DNA from: Streptomyces flaveolus
GTDB lineage: Bacteria > Actinomycetota > Actinomycetes > Streptomycetales > Streptomycetaceae
Reading direction: 5' to 3'
Length of the DNA: 64,000 nt
NCBI RefSeq assembly: GCF_014648815.1
Contig: NZ_BMRV01000007.1
Location: forward strand, 310,001 to 374,000
Shown here: positions 25,024 through 33,683 of the stretch, piece by piece
Layout: every line of letters begins with the position of its first letter
Numbering within the stretch: the stretch's first letter is position 1
Made by a program: the position numbers and the translations under genes
The notes under the pieces: generated by a model
What the model saw: the letters and a program-made list of their open reading frames with translations, nothing else
Databases searched by the model: none
Told to the model about the DNA's origin: nothing

Positions 25024-25698
25024 ATGGACGCCGAGCTGTTCCCGAGGGACCGCACCGAGGTCGCCCCGGGCGCGGTGCACCTGCCGGACTGGCTGGACGC
25101 CGGCCGGCAGCGCGAGCTGCTGCATGCCTGCCGGGAGTGGGCACGCCCGCCCGCCGGACTGCGCACCGTCCGCACCCCCGGCGGCGGCACGATGACCGCC
25201 CGGCAGGTGTGCCTCGGCCGGCACTGGTACCCGTACGCCTACGCCCGCACCGTCGTCGACGGCGACGGCGCCCCGGTGAAGCCGTTCCCGGCCTGGCTCG
25301 GCGACCTCGGACGCCGCGCGGTGACCGACGCGCTGGGCGCGGAGGCGGCCACGGCGGCGGCCTACGACATCGCGCTGATCAACTTCTACGACGCCGACGC
25401 CCGCATGGGCCTGCACCGCGACGCCGAGGAGCGGGCGGACGCGCCCGTGGTCTCCCTGAGCCTGGGCGACACCTGCGTCTTCCGCTTCGGCAACCCCGAC
25501 ACCCGCAGCCGCCCCTGGACCGACGTCGAACTGCGCAGCGGCGACCTGTTCGTCTTCGGCGGCCCGTCCCGGCTCGCGTACCACGGGGTGCCCCGGGTGC
25601 ACGCGGGCACCGCACCGCCCGAGCTGGGGCTCACCGGGCGACTGAACATCACCCTCCGGGTCAGTGGCCTCCAGGCACCCCGGGCCGGCGGCCTGTAA
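25024..25698 (+). CDS. alkB: AlkB-family 2-oxoglutarate/Fe(II) dioxygenase
   Basis: A 224-residue AlkB-type oxygenase that removes alkyl damage such as 1-methyladenine and 3-methylcytosine from DNA or RNA. The core reads INFYDADARMGLHRDAEE (iron ligands H-x-D), LFVFGGPSRLAYHGV (third iron-binding His) and GRLNITLRV (Arg that holds 2-oxoglutarate). Length and motif order match E. coli AlkB. The ATG at 25024 follows a 77-base gap from the divergent methyltransferase gene. A ROK regulator gene follows 35 bases downstream on the same strand, without an obvious functional link. Confidence 0.92.
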   Translation: MDAELFPRDRTEVAPGAVHLPDWLDAGRQRELLHACREWARPPAGLRTVRTPGGGTMTARQVCLGRHWYPYAYARTVVDGDGAPVKPFPAWLGDLGRRAVTDALGAEAATAAAYDIALINFYDADARMGLHRDAEERADAPVVSLSLGDTCVFRFGNPDTRSRPWTDVELRSGDLFVFGGPSRLAYHGVPRVHAGTAPPELGLTGRLNITLRVSGLQAPRAGGL

Positions 25699-25733
25699 GT
25701 GCACGGCCGGCGGATCATGGGAGACTCCCCCTC

Positions 25734-26972
25734 ATGAGCGGCAAGGCGGACCCCCGGACGGCGGGGGAAGGGACCACCTCGAGGACGCGGCTGGACCGGG
25801 GGCGCGGCGCGCTCGGACCCGCGTTGGAGCTCGTGCACACCGGACGCGCCCCCACCCGGGCCGTCCTCACCGCCGAACTCGGAGTGACCCGCGCCACGGC
25901 CGGCGCGGTCGCCGCCGAACTGGAGGCACTCGGCCTGATCCGGGTCGACGCCCGGCCCGGCGCCGCGGCCGGTTCGCAGGGCCGTCCCTCGCACCGGCTC
26001 GCCGTCGCCGAGGACGGCCCCGTCGCCCTCGCCGCCCAGGTCCACGCGGACGGGTTCCGCGCGGCCCTGGTCGGTCTCGGCGGCCGGCTCGTCGCCACCG
26101 CGCCCGGCTGCGAGGTCGTCGACGCCGATCCGGCGAAGGTGCTCGGTTCCGTCGTCGAGGCGGGCGCCGACCTGCTGCGGCAGACCGGGCGGCGCTGCGT
26201 CGGCGCGGGACTCGCCGTCCCGTCCGCCGTCGCGGAGCCGGAGGGCCTGGCCCTGAACCCGCTGCACCTGGCCTGGCCGGCCGGCGCCCCGGTGCGGCGG
26301 ATCTTCGCCGAGCAGGTGCGCGCCGCCGGCATCGAAGGACCCGCCTTCGCGGCGAACGACGTCAACCTCGCCGCCCTCGCCGAACACCGGCACGGCGCCG
26401 GACGCGGCGCCCGCGACCTGCTCTGCGTCGCCACCGGCCACCGGGGCGTCGGCGGTGCGCTCGTCCTCGACGGCCGCCTGCACAGCGGCAGTTCCGGTCT
26501 CGCCCTGGAAGTCGGACACCTCACCGTCAACCCCGAGGGCCGCCCCTGCCACTGCGGCAGCCGCGGCTGCCTGGACGTGGAGACCGACCCGCTGGCCTTC
26601 CTCACCGCGGCCGGACGCAAGCCCGGCCCCGAGGTGTCCCTGCTCCAGCAGTCCAAGGACCTGATCCGCGGCCGGTACGACGACCCGGCCGTCCGCACCG
26701 CCACCGAGGCCCTCATCGACCGCCTCGGCCTGGGGCTGGCCGGCCTGGTGAACATCCTCAACCCGGACCGGATCATCCTCGGCGGACTGCACCGCACCCT
26801 CCTGGACGCCGACCCGGAACGGCTGCGCGCCGTCGTCGCCGACCGCAGCCTGTGGGGGCAGAGCGGCAGCGTGCCGATCCTGCCCTGCACCCTGGACCAC
26901 AACAGCCTGGTCGGCGCGGCCGAGTTGGCGTGGCAGCCGGTGCTGGACGACCCGCTGGGGGCGCTGGTCTAG
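25734..26972 (+). CDS. ROK family transcriptional regulator
   Basis: A 412-residue ROK repressor. The N-terminal helix-turn-helix includes RAVLTAELGVTRATAGAVAAELEALGLI (residues 40-67). The ROK domain has AANDVNLAALAEH, GHRGVGGALVLDG and the zinc-binding CHCGSRGCLDVE. As in the first ROK protein in this window, the DNA-binding domain argues for regulation and not sugar phosphorylation. No sugar genes are adjacent, so its targets are unknown. Its stop codon overlaps the stop of the convergent VOC gene by 4 bases. Confidence 0.9.
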   Translation: MSGKADPRTAGEGTTSRTRLDRGRGALGPALELVHTGRAPTRAVLTAELGVTRATAGAVAAELEALGLIRVDARPGAAAGSQGRPSHRLAVAEDGPVALAAQVHADGFRAALVGLGGRLVATAPGCEVVDADPAKVLGSVVEAGADLLRQTGRRCVGAGLAVPSAVAEPEGLALNPLHLAWPAGAPVRRIFAEQVRAAGIEGPAFAANDVNLAALAEHRHGAGRGARDLLCVATGHRGVGGALVLDGRLHSGSSGLALEVGHLTVNPEGRPCHCGSRGCLDVETDPLAFLTAAGRKPGPEVSLLQQSKDLIRGRYDDPAVRTATEALIDRLGLGLAGLVNILNPDRIILGGLHRTLLDADPERLRAVVADRSLWGQSGSVPILPCTLDHNSLVGAAELAWQPVLDDPLGALV

Positions 26973-27382
26973 GCCCTGTCGTCCCAGGGCGTCGGCCGGT
27001 CGCCGCCGCTCGGCGCGTGACCGAGGTCGATGACGCAGAACCTATTGCCGTCCGGGTCGGCGAGGACGACGAAGTCGGGGTCGGGCGGGTAGAGGTCCCA
27101 GTCGACGGCCTGTGCGCCGAGCCCGATCAGCCGCCGCCCCTCGGCCTGTTGCTCCTCCGCCGTGTCCGTGAACAGGTCCAGGTGCAGGCGGGGATGCGGC
27201 TCGACCGGGGACTCGCTGCGCATCACGGCGAGGGCCCGCCCGGAGCCGTCGGCGTGCTCGAGCGTCCGCCATGTCCCGCTCGCCCACTCGTCACGGGCGA
27301 CCAGGTCGAGCGCAGCCGTCCAGAACGCCACCGCGCGCGGCACGTCCGTGACACCGAGGACAGGGAATCCGAGTCTCAACAT
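26969..27382 (-). CDS. VOC family protein (glyoxalase/bleomycin resistance fold)
   Basis: A 137-residue vicinal-oxygen-chelate fold protein with two beta-alpha-beta-beta-beta units. Visible are FPVLGVTDVPRAVAFWTAALDL at the start, RLHLDLFTDTAEEQQAEGRRL in the middle and FVVLADPDGNRFCVIDLGHAP near the end. The metal-ligand pattern (His near 68, Glu absent at the second classical position) is incomplete, so it may bind a small molecule without catalysis. The ATG at 27382 begins MLRLGFPVLGVTD; longer open frame upstream is non-coding. It lies downstream of DUF4865 and TetR genes on the same strand. Confidence 0.82.
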   Translation of the reverse strand: MLRLGFPVLGVTDVPRAVAFWTAALDLVARDEWASGTWRTLEHADGSGRALAVMRSESPVEPHPRLHLDLFTDTAEEQQAEGRRLIGLGAQAVDWDLYPPDPDFVVLADPDGNRFCVIDLGHAPSGGDRPTPWDDRA

Positions 27383-27470
27383 GGGCCAGAGCCCAGGCGC
27401 TTGGGCCGTGAGCGTCGGCCAGGGTCCGTAGGGGGCGACTCCGTGGTCCTGAGCGCCGTCCGCACCGCGC

Positions 27471-28058
27471 TCACCACTGGCGCCCGCGCGGCAGCCGGTC
27501 CCGCCCGGGCGCGGAGACGTGCAGCACCTCGAACACGTCCCCCTCGGCCCCGTCCGGTGCGCCGTGCGCGAAGAGCGAGAAGTGGACCAACTCCCACCGG
27601 CTGGTGTCCACGACCGCCGCCGACAGCACGGCACCGTCCAGCGCCGCCAGCCGCCCGTTCTCCCGCACCGCCTCCGTCGCCACTCCCGTCAACGGCACCC
27701 CGTTCGGCACCGGCCGGCGGCTGCGCACCGCCACCCGCGCCGGGGCACCGGCGGCGCCGCCCTCCTCGTACGCCAGGCCCGTCCACTGGCGGACCGAGGG
27801 CCGCCCGAAGTCGTCGGTGGGCCGCTGGAAGGCGCCCTCCCACAGGAAGGAGTTCATGCCCTCCACGGTGTTCCACAGATAGAACGGCGCGTACTCGTTG
27901 ACCGTCGAGCCGCGCACTCCGCGCTCCCGCATCAGGTACGCCTTGAGTCCGAGACCGGTCCAGTCGTCGAGCAGGTGACCGGTCCGGGCCACCCGCTCGC
28001 GGATGACGTCCATGGAGTAGTCGGCGGGCAGGGTGAACGCGTACTGCATGGCGTGCAT
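27471..28058 (-). CDS. DUF4865 family protein
   Basis: A 195-residue protein whose first half matches the DUF4865 pattern: YAFTLPADYSMDVIRERV, GHLLDDWTGLGLKAYLMRERG and NEYAPFYLWNTVEGMNSFLW. The second half looks like a dimeric alpha-beta barrel, as in ABM-type small monooxygenases, but no catalytic residues are established. GAGGGGA lies six bases before the ATG at 28058. It is 18 bases downstream of the TetR gene and likely part of that operon. Function is unknown. Confidence 0.8.
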   Translation of the reverse strand: MHAMQYAFTLPADYSMDVIRERVARTGHLLDDWTGLGLKAYLMRERGVRGSTVNEYAPFYLWNTVEGMNSFLWEGAFQRPTDDFGRPSVRQWTGLAYEEGGAAGAPARVAVRSRRPVPNGVPLTGVATEAVRENGRLAALDGAVLSAAVVDTSRWELVHFSLFAHGAPDGAEGDVFEVLHVSAPGRDRLPRGRQW

Positions 28059-28076
28059 GTGATGTCCCCTCAGTCG

Positions 28077-28649
28077 TCAGCGGGCAGGGGTGCCGGCCGG
28101 TGCGAGCAGCGACAGCAGCCCCCGGACGGCCGCGTCGAAGGCGGCGGGCGATCCGGACGCGCGGGCGAGGACGTAACCGCCCTGGACGGTCGCGACGACG
28201 GCCGCCGCGATCTCCTCGCCGTCCAGCGAGGGCGTGAACTCGCCCTGCTCCCTGCCCTCCTCGACGATCCGCGCGATCCGCTCCCGCAGCCAGTCCAGCG
28301 TCTCGTCGACGGGTGCGCGCAGGGCCTCGTCGGCGAACACGTCCGGGTCCATCGTCAGCCGTCCGACCGGGCAGCCGCGCAGCACGTCGCGCTCGCGCCG
28401 CAGATACGCCTCGATGCGCTCGTACGGCGTTCCCGGACCGTCGAGCACCGCCGCGGCGGTGGCCCGCATCTCCTCGGCCGTCCGCCGGATCGCGGCGAGC
28501 GCCAGATCGGGCTTGCCCGTGAAGTGGTGGTACATGCTGCCCTGCCCGGCGCCCGCGCGCTCCAGGATCGCCTTCGGGCTGGTGCCCACGTAACCGCGCT
28601 CCCACAGCAGCTCGCGCGTGGACTCGATCAGTCGCTCCGAGGTGCTCAT
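28077..28649 (-). CDS. TetR family transcriptional regulator
   Basis: A 190-residue TetR repressor. The DNA-binding domain is STSERLIESTRELLWERGYVGTSPKAILERAGAGQGSMYHHFTGKPDLALAAIRR (residues 2-56), with the second helix SPKAILERAGAGQGSMYHHF typical of the family. The C-terminal domain contains GCPVGRLTMD near residue 93, a pattern of the TetR_C_16/YxaF-type group. A 22-base near-palindrome 8 bases before its start is the likely operator. It is first in an operon with DUF4865 and is divergent from the SHOCT-ABC-FtsX operon, which it probably also represses. Confidence 0.92.
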   Translation of the reverse strand: MSTSERLIESTRELLWERGYVGTSPKAILERAGAGQGSMYHHFTGKPDLALAAIRRTAEEMRATAAAVLDGPGTPYERIEAYLRRERDVLRGCPVGRLTMDPDVFADEALRAPVDETLDWLRERIARIVEEGREQGEFTPSLDGEEIAAAVVATVQGGYVLARASGSPAAFDAAVRGLLSLLAPAGTPAR

Positions 28650-28656
28650 ACCGCCA

Positions 28657-28678
28657 CTGTACATACTAGTAGTTACAG
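28657..28678. promoter_or_regulatory. TetR operator palindrome
   Basis: CTGT at 28657-28660, TACTAGTA at 28664-28671 and ACAG at 28675-28678 form a nearly perfect 22-base dyad centred between the TetR gene and the SHOCT-ABC operon. The AT-rich core in GC-rich sequence and its place directly before the TetR start support autoregulation. Confidence 0.75.
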
Positions 28679-28828
28679 AATTCGGGAACGGAGGGAGCAG
28701 GCCCGGACCGCCGCACTGCTCCCCGCGCGGTACGCACACTGCCGCCGGCCGTACGACGACCCGGACCCCCCGCCGGGACGACGCTCGGAAGCGACACACA
28801 GGACATCGCCACCGAGGAGCTGGACGAC

Positions 28829-29113
28829 ATGCAGACCCTGGCACACTTCGCCGACGGCGGGCCCGGCCCGTGGATCCTTCTGTTCCCGGTGATCTGGGCG
28901 CTGGTCATCGGCGGCGGCATCACCCTGCTGCGCCGCACGGTGTGGCGCGGTCGCCGCGGCCCCTGGCGCCCGCCCACCGCCGAGGCCAACTCGCCCATCG
29001 CCGTACTCGGCCACCGCTTCGCCTCCGGCGAGATCGACGAGGACGAGTACTGGCGCCGGCTGTCCGTGCTCGACGAGCAGTTCGGCCGGACCGGCAAGGG
29101 AGGTGCGGCATGA
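28829..29113 (+). CDS. SHOCT domain membrane protein
   Basis: A 94-residue protein with one transmembrane helix near residues 13-34 (PWILLFPVIWALVIGGGITLL) followed by a basic linker and a C-terminal SHOCT domain (LGHRFASGEIDEDEYWRRLSVLDEQF). SHOCT segments are short oligomerisation modules. It overlaps the ATP-binding protein gene by 4 bases (ATGA), so it is co-translated with the ABC transporter. Such small proteins are common at the head of MacB-type ABC operons in Streptomyces; their role is unknown. Confidence 0.85.
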   Translation: MQTLAHFADGGPGPWILLFPVIWALVIGGGITLLRRTVWRGRRGPWRPPTAEANSPIAVLGHRFASGEIDEDEYWRRLSVLDEQFGRTGKGGAA

Positions 29114-29859
29114 CGTCGACGACCCTCACCCGCGCCGCCGCCCGGGTCGTCGACGCGGTGAAGGTGTACGGCGGTGGCGACACCGCCGTACGCGCCCTGG
29201 ACGGGGTCAGCGTGGACTTCCCGGCCGGCCGCTTCACCGCCATCATGGGACCGTCGGGCTCCGGCAAATCGACCCTGATGCACTGCGCCGCCGGCCTCGA
29301 CACGCTCACCTCGGGCGCCGCCCACATCGGCGACACCGACCTCAGCACCCTCGACGACCGCCGGCTCACCCTGCTGCGCCGCGACCGCGTCGGCTTCGTC
29401 TTCCAGGCGTTCAACCTGGTCCCGACGCTCACCGTCGCCGAGAACATCACCCTGCCCCTCGACCTGGCCGGGCGGCGCGGCGACGCCGAGTGGGTCGACG
29501 CGCTGATCGACGTCGTCGGGCTGCGCGGGCGCCTGCACCACCGGCCCGCCGAACTCTCCGGCGGCCAGCAGCAGCGCGTCGCCGTGGCCCGCGCCTTCGC
29601 CGGGCGGCCGGACGTGGTCTTCGCCGACGAGCCCACCGGCAACCTCGACTCCCGCTCCGGCGGCGAGGTGCTGGGCCTCCTCGGCCGGACCGTGCGGCAG
29701 ACGGGCCGCACGGTCGTCATGGTCACCCACGATCCCGTCGCCGCCGCCCACGCGGACGAGGTCGTCTTCCTCGCCGACGGGCGCCTCGTGGACCGCATGG
29801 AGTCCCCGACCGCCGACAGGGTCCTGGACCGGATGAAAGCCTTCGAGGTGCCGTCATGA
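29110..29859 (+). CDS. ABC transporter ATP-binding protein (MacB/LolD type)
   Basis: A 249-residue ATPase. Walker A is GPSGSGKST near residue 52, the Q-loop is FVFQAFNLVPTLTV, the signature is LSGGQQQRVAVARA, and Walker B is VVFADEPTGNLDSRS; the switch His is in VMVTHD. The DEPTGNLD motif and NLVPTLTVAENI are typical of the MacB/LolD/FtsE group. It overlaps the SHOCT gene upstream and the FtsX-type permease gene downstream, each by 4 bases (ATGA), giving a tightly coupled operon probably repressed by the divergent TetR protein. Confidence 0.95.
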   Translation: MTSTTLTRAAARVVDAVKVYGGGDTAVRALDGVSVDFPAGRFTAIMGPSGSGKSTLMHCAAGLDTLTSGAAHIGDTDLSTLDDRRLTLLRRDRVGFVFQAFNLVPTLTVAENITLPLDLAGRRGDAEWVDALIDVVGLRGRLHHRPAELSGGQQQRVAVARAFAGRPDVVFADEPTGNLDSRSGGEVLGLLGRTVRQTGRTVVMVTHDPVAAAHADEVVFLADGRLVDRMESPTADRVLDRMKAFEVPS

Positions 29860-32417
29860 ACGCCTCCGTCCGCCTGAGCGTCTCCTCGCTCAGGGCCCAC
29901 AAACGGCGCTTCGCCGGAACGTTCCTCGCCGTCTTCCTCGGAGTCGCCTTCCTGGCCGGCACCCTGGTCATGGGCGACACACTCCGCGCGAGCTTCGACA
30001 CCCTGTTCGGCAACGCCACCAGCGGCACGGACGCCGTCGTGCGCAGCGCCGACGCCATCATCACGCCCGGCGAGAGCCAGGGCGTACGGCAGCCGGTCGG
30101 CACCGACCTGCTGCGGACGGTCGAGAAGGTCCCCGGCGTCGCCGCCGCCGCGCCCAGCATCCAGGGCGCCGGCCAGCTCGTCGGCGCGAACGGCGACCCG
30201 ATCGGCGGCCAGGGCCCGCCCACCCTCGCCGGCAACTGGATCACCGACCCCGGACTCAACCCGTACCGCCTCGCCGAGGGCCGCGCCCCGCAGAGGTCCG
30301 GCGAGGTCGTCGTCAACCGGGGCGCCGCCGACAAGGGCGGCCTGGAGATCGGTGACACCACCACCCTGCGCACCCCCGACCCGGTCTCGGTCACCGTCGT
30401 CGGCCTGGCGACCTTCGGCGGCGAGGACGGCATGGCCCAGGTGACCTTCACCGGCATGACCCGCGCCGACGCGGAGAAGTACCTCACGGCGCGGCCGGGC
30501 GAGGCGGCGAGCATCCAGGTGCGGGCCGGCCCCGGGGTCGGTCAGCAGGAACTGGTCGACCGGCTGGCTCCCGTCCTCCCGAAGGGCGTCGAGGCCATCA
30601 CGGGACAGGAGGCCGCCCAGGAGAACACCGACATGATCTCCAGCCAGTTCCTGACCCTCTTCACGACCTTCCTGCTCGTCTTCTCCGGCATCGCCCTGCT
30701 GGTGGCGACCTTCTCCATCCACAACACGTTCGCCATCGTCGTCGCCCAGCGCACCCGTGAGAACGCCCTGCTGCGCGCCCTCGGCGCCTCCCGGCGCCAG
30801 GTCACCACCGCCACCCTCGTCGAAGCGGCCGTCGTCGCCGTGACCGCGTCCGCCGCCGGACTCGCCGGGGGCATCGGCATCGCGGCCGGACTCCAGGCGC
30901 TGTTCCCGGCGATCGGCTTCCCGTTCCCCGGCGGCGCCCTCGTGGTCAGTGCCCTGTCGATGCTGCTCCCGTTCGCCGTCGGCGTCGTCGTCTGCCTCGG
31001 CTCGGCCCTGCTGCCCGCCGCCCGCGCCGGCCGCACCGCGCCCCTGGCCGCGCTCCGCGAGACGGCCGTCGACACCTCCGGCGCCTCCCGCGCACGAGCG
31101 GTCACCGGCATGGTGCTGATCGCGCTCGCCCTCGTGCTGACGCTGACCGGCGTCCTGCTCTCCCCGTCCGTCTGGGCGGCGGGAGCGGGCGCCGTACTGG
31201 CCCTGGCCGCCTTCGTGGTCCTCGGCCCGGTCGCCTCCTCCACCGCCGTACGCGTCCTCGGCGCCCCGCTCGACCGGATGCGCGGCGTCACCGGCGCCCT
31301 CGCCCGGCGCAACGCCCTGCGCAGCCCCAAGCGCACGGCCGCCACCGCGGGAGCGCTGATGATCGGCGTGGCCGTCGTGTCGCTGTTCACGGTGTTCGGC
31401 GCCTCGCTCAAGGCGACCATGGACCAGACCGTCTCCCGCTCCTTCGCGGGCGACGTCGCCGTCAGCGCCCCGTCCTTCGGCGCGGGCGGCAGCGGCCTCA
31501 GCCCGCAGCTGGCCGGTGAGGTGCAGCGGCTGCCCGAGGTGGACACCGCGGTCGGACTCGGCCGGGGCGTGGCGGAAGTCGACGGTGAGGGACGGGCGTT
31601 GACCGTCACCGATCCGGTCGCGCTGGAGCGCACCTTCGACCTCGGCACGGTCCGCGGCTCGCTCGGCACCCTCGGCGCGGACGGTATCGCCGTGACCGCG
31701 AGCGAGGCGGACAAGCAGGGGCTGGGCACCGGCGACACGGCACGGCTCACCTTCACCGACGGCCGGAGCGAGAACTTCACCGTCCGCGCGGTCTACGGGC
31801 AGTCCGAACTCGCCGGCGACTACGTCATCACCCGCGCCGCCTGGGCCCCGCATCGCACCCAGGACTCCGACACCCTGGTCGCCGTCTCCTTCAAGGACGG
31901 CGTGAGCACCGACGCGGGCAGGGCGGCGGTCGAGAAGGTCGCCGACCGGTACGGCAACCCCGAGGTGCAGACCCGGGAGGACTACGCGCAGTCCTCCGCC
32001 GGCGGTATCGACATGATGCTGACCCTCGTCTACGCGTTGCTCGCCCTCGCGGTACTGATCGCGCTGCTCGGCATCGCCAACACGCTGACGCTGGCGGTCC
32101 ACGAGCGCACCCGCGAACTCGGCCTGCTCCGGGCCGTCGGGCAGACCCGTGCCCAGCTGCGGGCCATGGTCCGCTGGGAGTCGGTGCTGGTCGCCGCCTT
32201 CGGCACGGTCGGCGGACTCGGCCTCGGCGCCTTCCTCGGCTGGGTGCTCGTCGAGGCCTCCGACGGCGCGTCGGACAGCGCCTTCGCCTTCGCCGTGCCG
32301 CCCGTGCAGCTCGCGGTGGTGGCCCTGGTCGGCCTCGCGGCCGGCGCCCTGGCGGGTCTGCGTCCGGCCCGTCGCGCGGCACGCCTGGACGTACTGCGGG
32401 CCATCGCCACGGAGTAG
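29856..32417 (+). CDS. FtsX-like ABC transporter permease
   Basis: An 853-residue permease with two FtsX repeats. The first helix (FAGTFLAVFLGVAFLAGTLVM) is followed by a large extracytoplasmic MacB-PCD-like domain (residues 45-255). Three helices follow to about residue 390 (including LFTTFLLVFSGIALLVATFSI), a linking helix pair near 410-465, a second exodomain, and three final helices from about residue 715 (TLVYALLALAVLIALLGIANTLTLAVHERTRELGLLRAVG). It partners the ATPase encoded just upstream. Such two-component systems export peptides, lipids or antibiotics, or sense cell-envelope stress. A strong hairpin follows the stop. Confidence 0.93.
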   Translation: MNASVRLSVSSLRAHKRRFAGTFLAVFLGVAFLAGTLVMGDTLRASFDTLFGNATSGTDAVVRSADAIITPGESQGVRQPVGTDLLRTVEKVPGVAAAAPSIQGAGQLVGANGDPIGGQGPPTLAGNWITDPGLNPYRLAEGRAPQRSGEVVVNRGAADKGGLEIGDTTTLRTPDPVSVTVVGLATFGGEDGMAQVTFTGMTRADAEKYLTARPGEAASIQVRAGPGVGQQELVDRLAPVLPKGVEAITGQEAAQENTDMISSQFLTLFTTFLLVFSGIALLVATFSIHNTFAIVVAQRTRENALLRALGASRRQVTTATLVEAAVVAVTASAAGLAGGIGIAAGLQALFPAIGFPFPGGALVVSALSMLLPFAVGVVVCLGSALLPAARAGRTAPLAALRETAVDTSGASRARAVTGMVLIALALVLTLTGVLLSPSVWAAGAGAVLALAAFVVLGPVASSTAVRVLGAPLDRMRGVTGALARRNALRSPKRTAATAGALMIGVAVVSLFTVFGASLKATMDQTVSRSFAGDVAVSAPSFGAGGSGLSPQLAGEVQRLPEVDTAVGLGRGVAEVDGEGRALTVTDPVALERTFDLGTVRGSLGTLGADGIAVTASEADKQGLGTGDTARLTFTDGRSENFTVRAVYGQSELAGDYVITRAAWAPHRTQDSDTLVAVSFKDGVSTDAGRAAVEKVADRYGNPEVQTREDYAQSSAGGIDMMLTLVYALLALAVLIALLGIANTLTLAVHERTRELGLLRAVGQTRAQLRAMVRWESVLVAAFGTVGGLGLGAFLGWVLVEASDGASDSAFAFAVPPVQLAVVALVGLAAGALAGLRPARRAARLDVLRAIATE

Positions 32418-32443
32418 CTCCGCACCGCAGCCCGGCACAACCG

Positions 32444-32488
32444 GCCGGCATCCCCGCCCCGCGCAGCGACGCGGGCGGGGATGCCGGC
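32444..32488 (+). terminator. Strong hairpin terminator of ABC operon
   Basis: GCCGGCATCCCCGCC at 32444-32458 pairs with its reverse complement ending at 32488; one bulged C interrupts a stem of about 17 pairs around a short AGCGAC loop. It lies 26 bases beyond the FtsX stop. Confidence 0.8.
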
Positions 32489-32564
32489 GCCGTGCTGCGG
32501 GAAGGAGGAGCGGGAGGGACCAGGTGCGGGCGCCACCGTGGCTGCGACGCGGCTCACCCGAGGA

Positions 32565-32616
32565 GACCGACTCGGCGGTCCCGGCGTGAGGACGCGACGG
32601 AGCCTGCGCCCGGCTC
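32565..32616. repeat. 52-base direct repeat, copy A
   Basis: It begins GACCGACTCGGCGGTCCCGG and ends CCCGGCTC. Copy B at 32709-32759 differs by three substitutions and one deleted base. The unit is GC-rich and is not within a recognised gene. Confidence 0.7.
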
Positions 32617-32708
32617 ACTCGCCGGTGGCATGGCCCCGCGGCCCGGCGACGCGGCGGCCCGGCAGGCGGCGGCTGTGGCTGGGGCGCCCAGTTCTGGGTC
32701 CACGTGGG

Positions 32709-32759
32709 GACCGACTCGGCGGTCCCGGCGCGAAGGCGCGACGGAGCCTCGCCCGGCTC
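32709..32759. repeat. 51-base direct repeat, copy B
   Basis: Same orientation as copy A, 144 bases further on. The pair suggests a duplicated intergenic element or a remnant of a mobile repeat. Confidence 0.7.
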
Positions 32760-32973
32760 GCGTCGTCGCGCCACCGCTGCCGTACCCACGAGCCCGGGGC
32801 GCGTCCGCCCCACCGGATCCCGCCGCGCCGCCCCTCGCCCCCGCCCGTACAGCGGGTGCCTGACGGGCAGTCAGGAACCGTTGCCGACAGGGACAGTGGC
32901 GGGTACCCCACGGCGCGGCCCCGCCCACCGGACGGCGCCGCACGGCCCGCGGCAGCGAAGGGTCACCGCCCGG

Positions 32974-33498
32974 TCAGCCGGCAACGGCCGACCGGGCGGG
33001 AGCGGGTTGCGGTCTGCCCAGTTCGACGGCGCGCTCGACCTCGGCGAACGCCCCGACGGGCACCTCGTCGACCAGGCGGCGTGGCGGCCGCGCGGCGACG
33101 GGGGCGACCGTGGGGAGCGTGAACCAGACGACCTTGCCGGACTCACCGTCCGGCCGGGCGCCCCAGCTCTCGCTCATCGCGGCCACCATCGCGAGCCCGC
33201 GCCCGCAGGTGGCGAGGGGCTCCGCGTCGTCCACCACGGGCAGACGCGGATCGTGGTCGCGCACCGAGACCGTGAGCCGGTCCAGGAGCAGTTCTATCTC
33301 CACGGTGCACGTCTTGTCGGGCGCGGCATGCAGATGGACGTTGGTCAGCAGCTCCGTCACGCCGAGCGCCGCCCGGTCGATCAGGGAGTCCATATGCCAG
33401 TAGCGCAATTGCGCAGATACGATTCTGCGGACCTGGCCGATCCGCGACGGCAGGGCTTGGAGCTCCACCGTGCAGTGTCTGCTTGGGTGACTGATCAC
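32974..33498 (-). CDS. ATP-binding anti-sigma factor-like protein (HATPase_c)
   Basis: A 174-residue protein with a histidine-kinase-type ATPase domain like RsbW/SpoIIAB, very common in Streptomyces. The N-box is ALGVTELLTNVHLHA (residues 44-58), followed by VSVRDHDPRLP (G1-like) and TCGRGLAMVAAMSESWG (G2). The C-terminal tail after about residue 130 is Pro/Arg-rich. The GTG at 33498 has GGGGAG eight bases upstream. Such proteins bind sigma factors or STAS anti-anti-sigma factors; partners are not encoded next door. Confidence 0.88.
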   Translation of the reverse strand: MISHPSRHCTVELQALPSRIGQVRRIVSAQLRYWHMDSLIDRAALGVTELLTNVHLHAAPDKTCTVEIELLLDRLTVSVRDHDPRLPVVDDAEPLATCGRGLAMVAAMSESWGARPDGESGKVVWFTLPTVAPVAARPPRRLVDEVPVGAFAEVERAVELGRPQPAPARSAVAG

Positions 33499-33683
33499 GG
33501 CTGCGACTCCCCGACATAGAGGTCCGGAAGAACACGGAGTTCGGATCCAGCAGGGCGCACGCGGCGCATCGCCGCCTGCTGTCATGACCGGCGGGCTGGT
33601 TCGCAGCGTTATCGCCGGTAAACCCAGAGTGACGTGAGACCAGAGTGACGCAAGGGGTGAGGCACCGCAAGTTACGGACATCT

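Larger units (their letters stand above)
32418..32973. other. 556-base gap with terminator and direct repeats
   Basis: This region separates the FtsX gene from the convergent ATPase gene. It contains a long hairpin (32444-32488) and a pair of 52-base direct repeats (32565, 32709). Several open frames cross it on both strands but none has a credible start, ribosome site or family-like composition, so I call no gene. It could encode a small RNA, which I cannot judge from sequence alone. Confidence 0.5.

Noticed and set aside
30542..31780. Possible Ser/Pro-rich protein gene on the minus strand
   Set aside because: It is antisense to the FtsX-like permease, which has full-length similarity to its family.
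28920..32813. Open frame of about 1300 codons on the minus strand
   Set aside because: It is antisense to the ABC and FtsX genes, which have clear motifs; composition is low-complexity and start and ribosome site are absent.
32481..33519. Overlapping frames in the gap after the FtsX gene
   Set aside because: They contain the direct repeats, lack ribosome sites and show no conserved motif; the only supported gene there is the ATPase on the minus strand.
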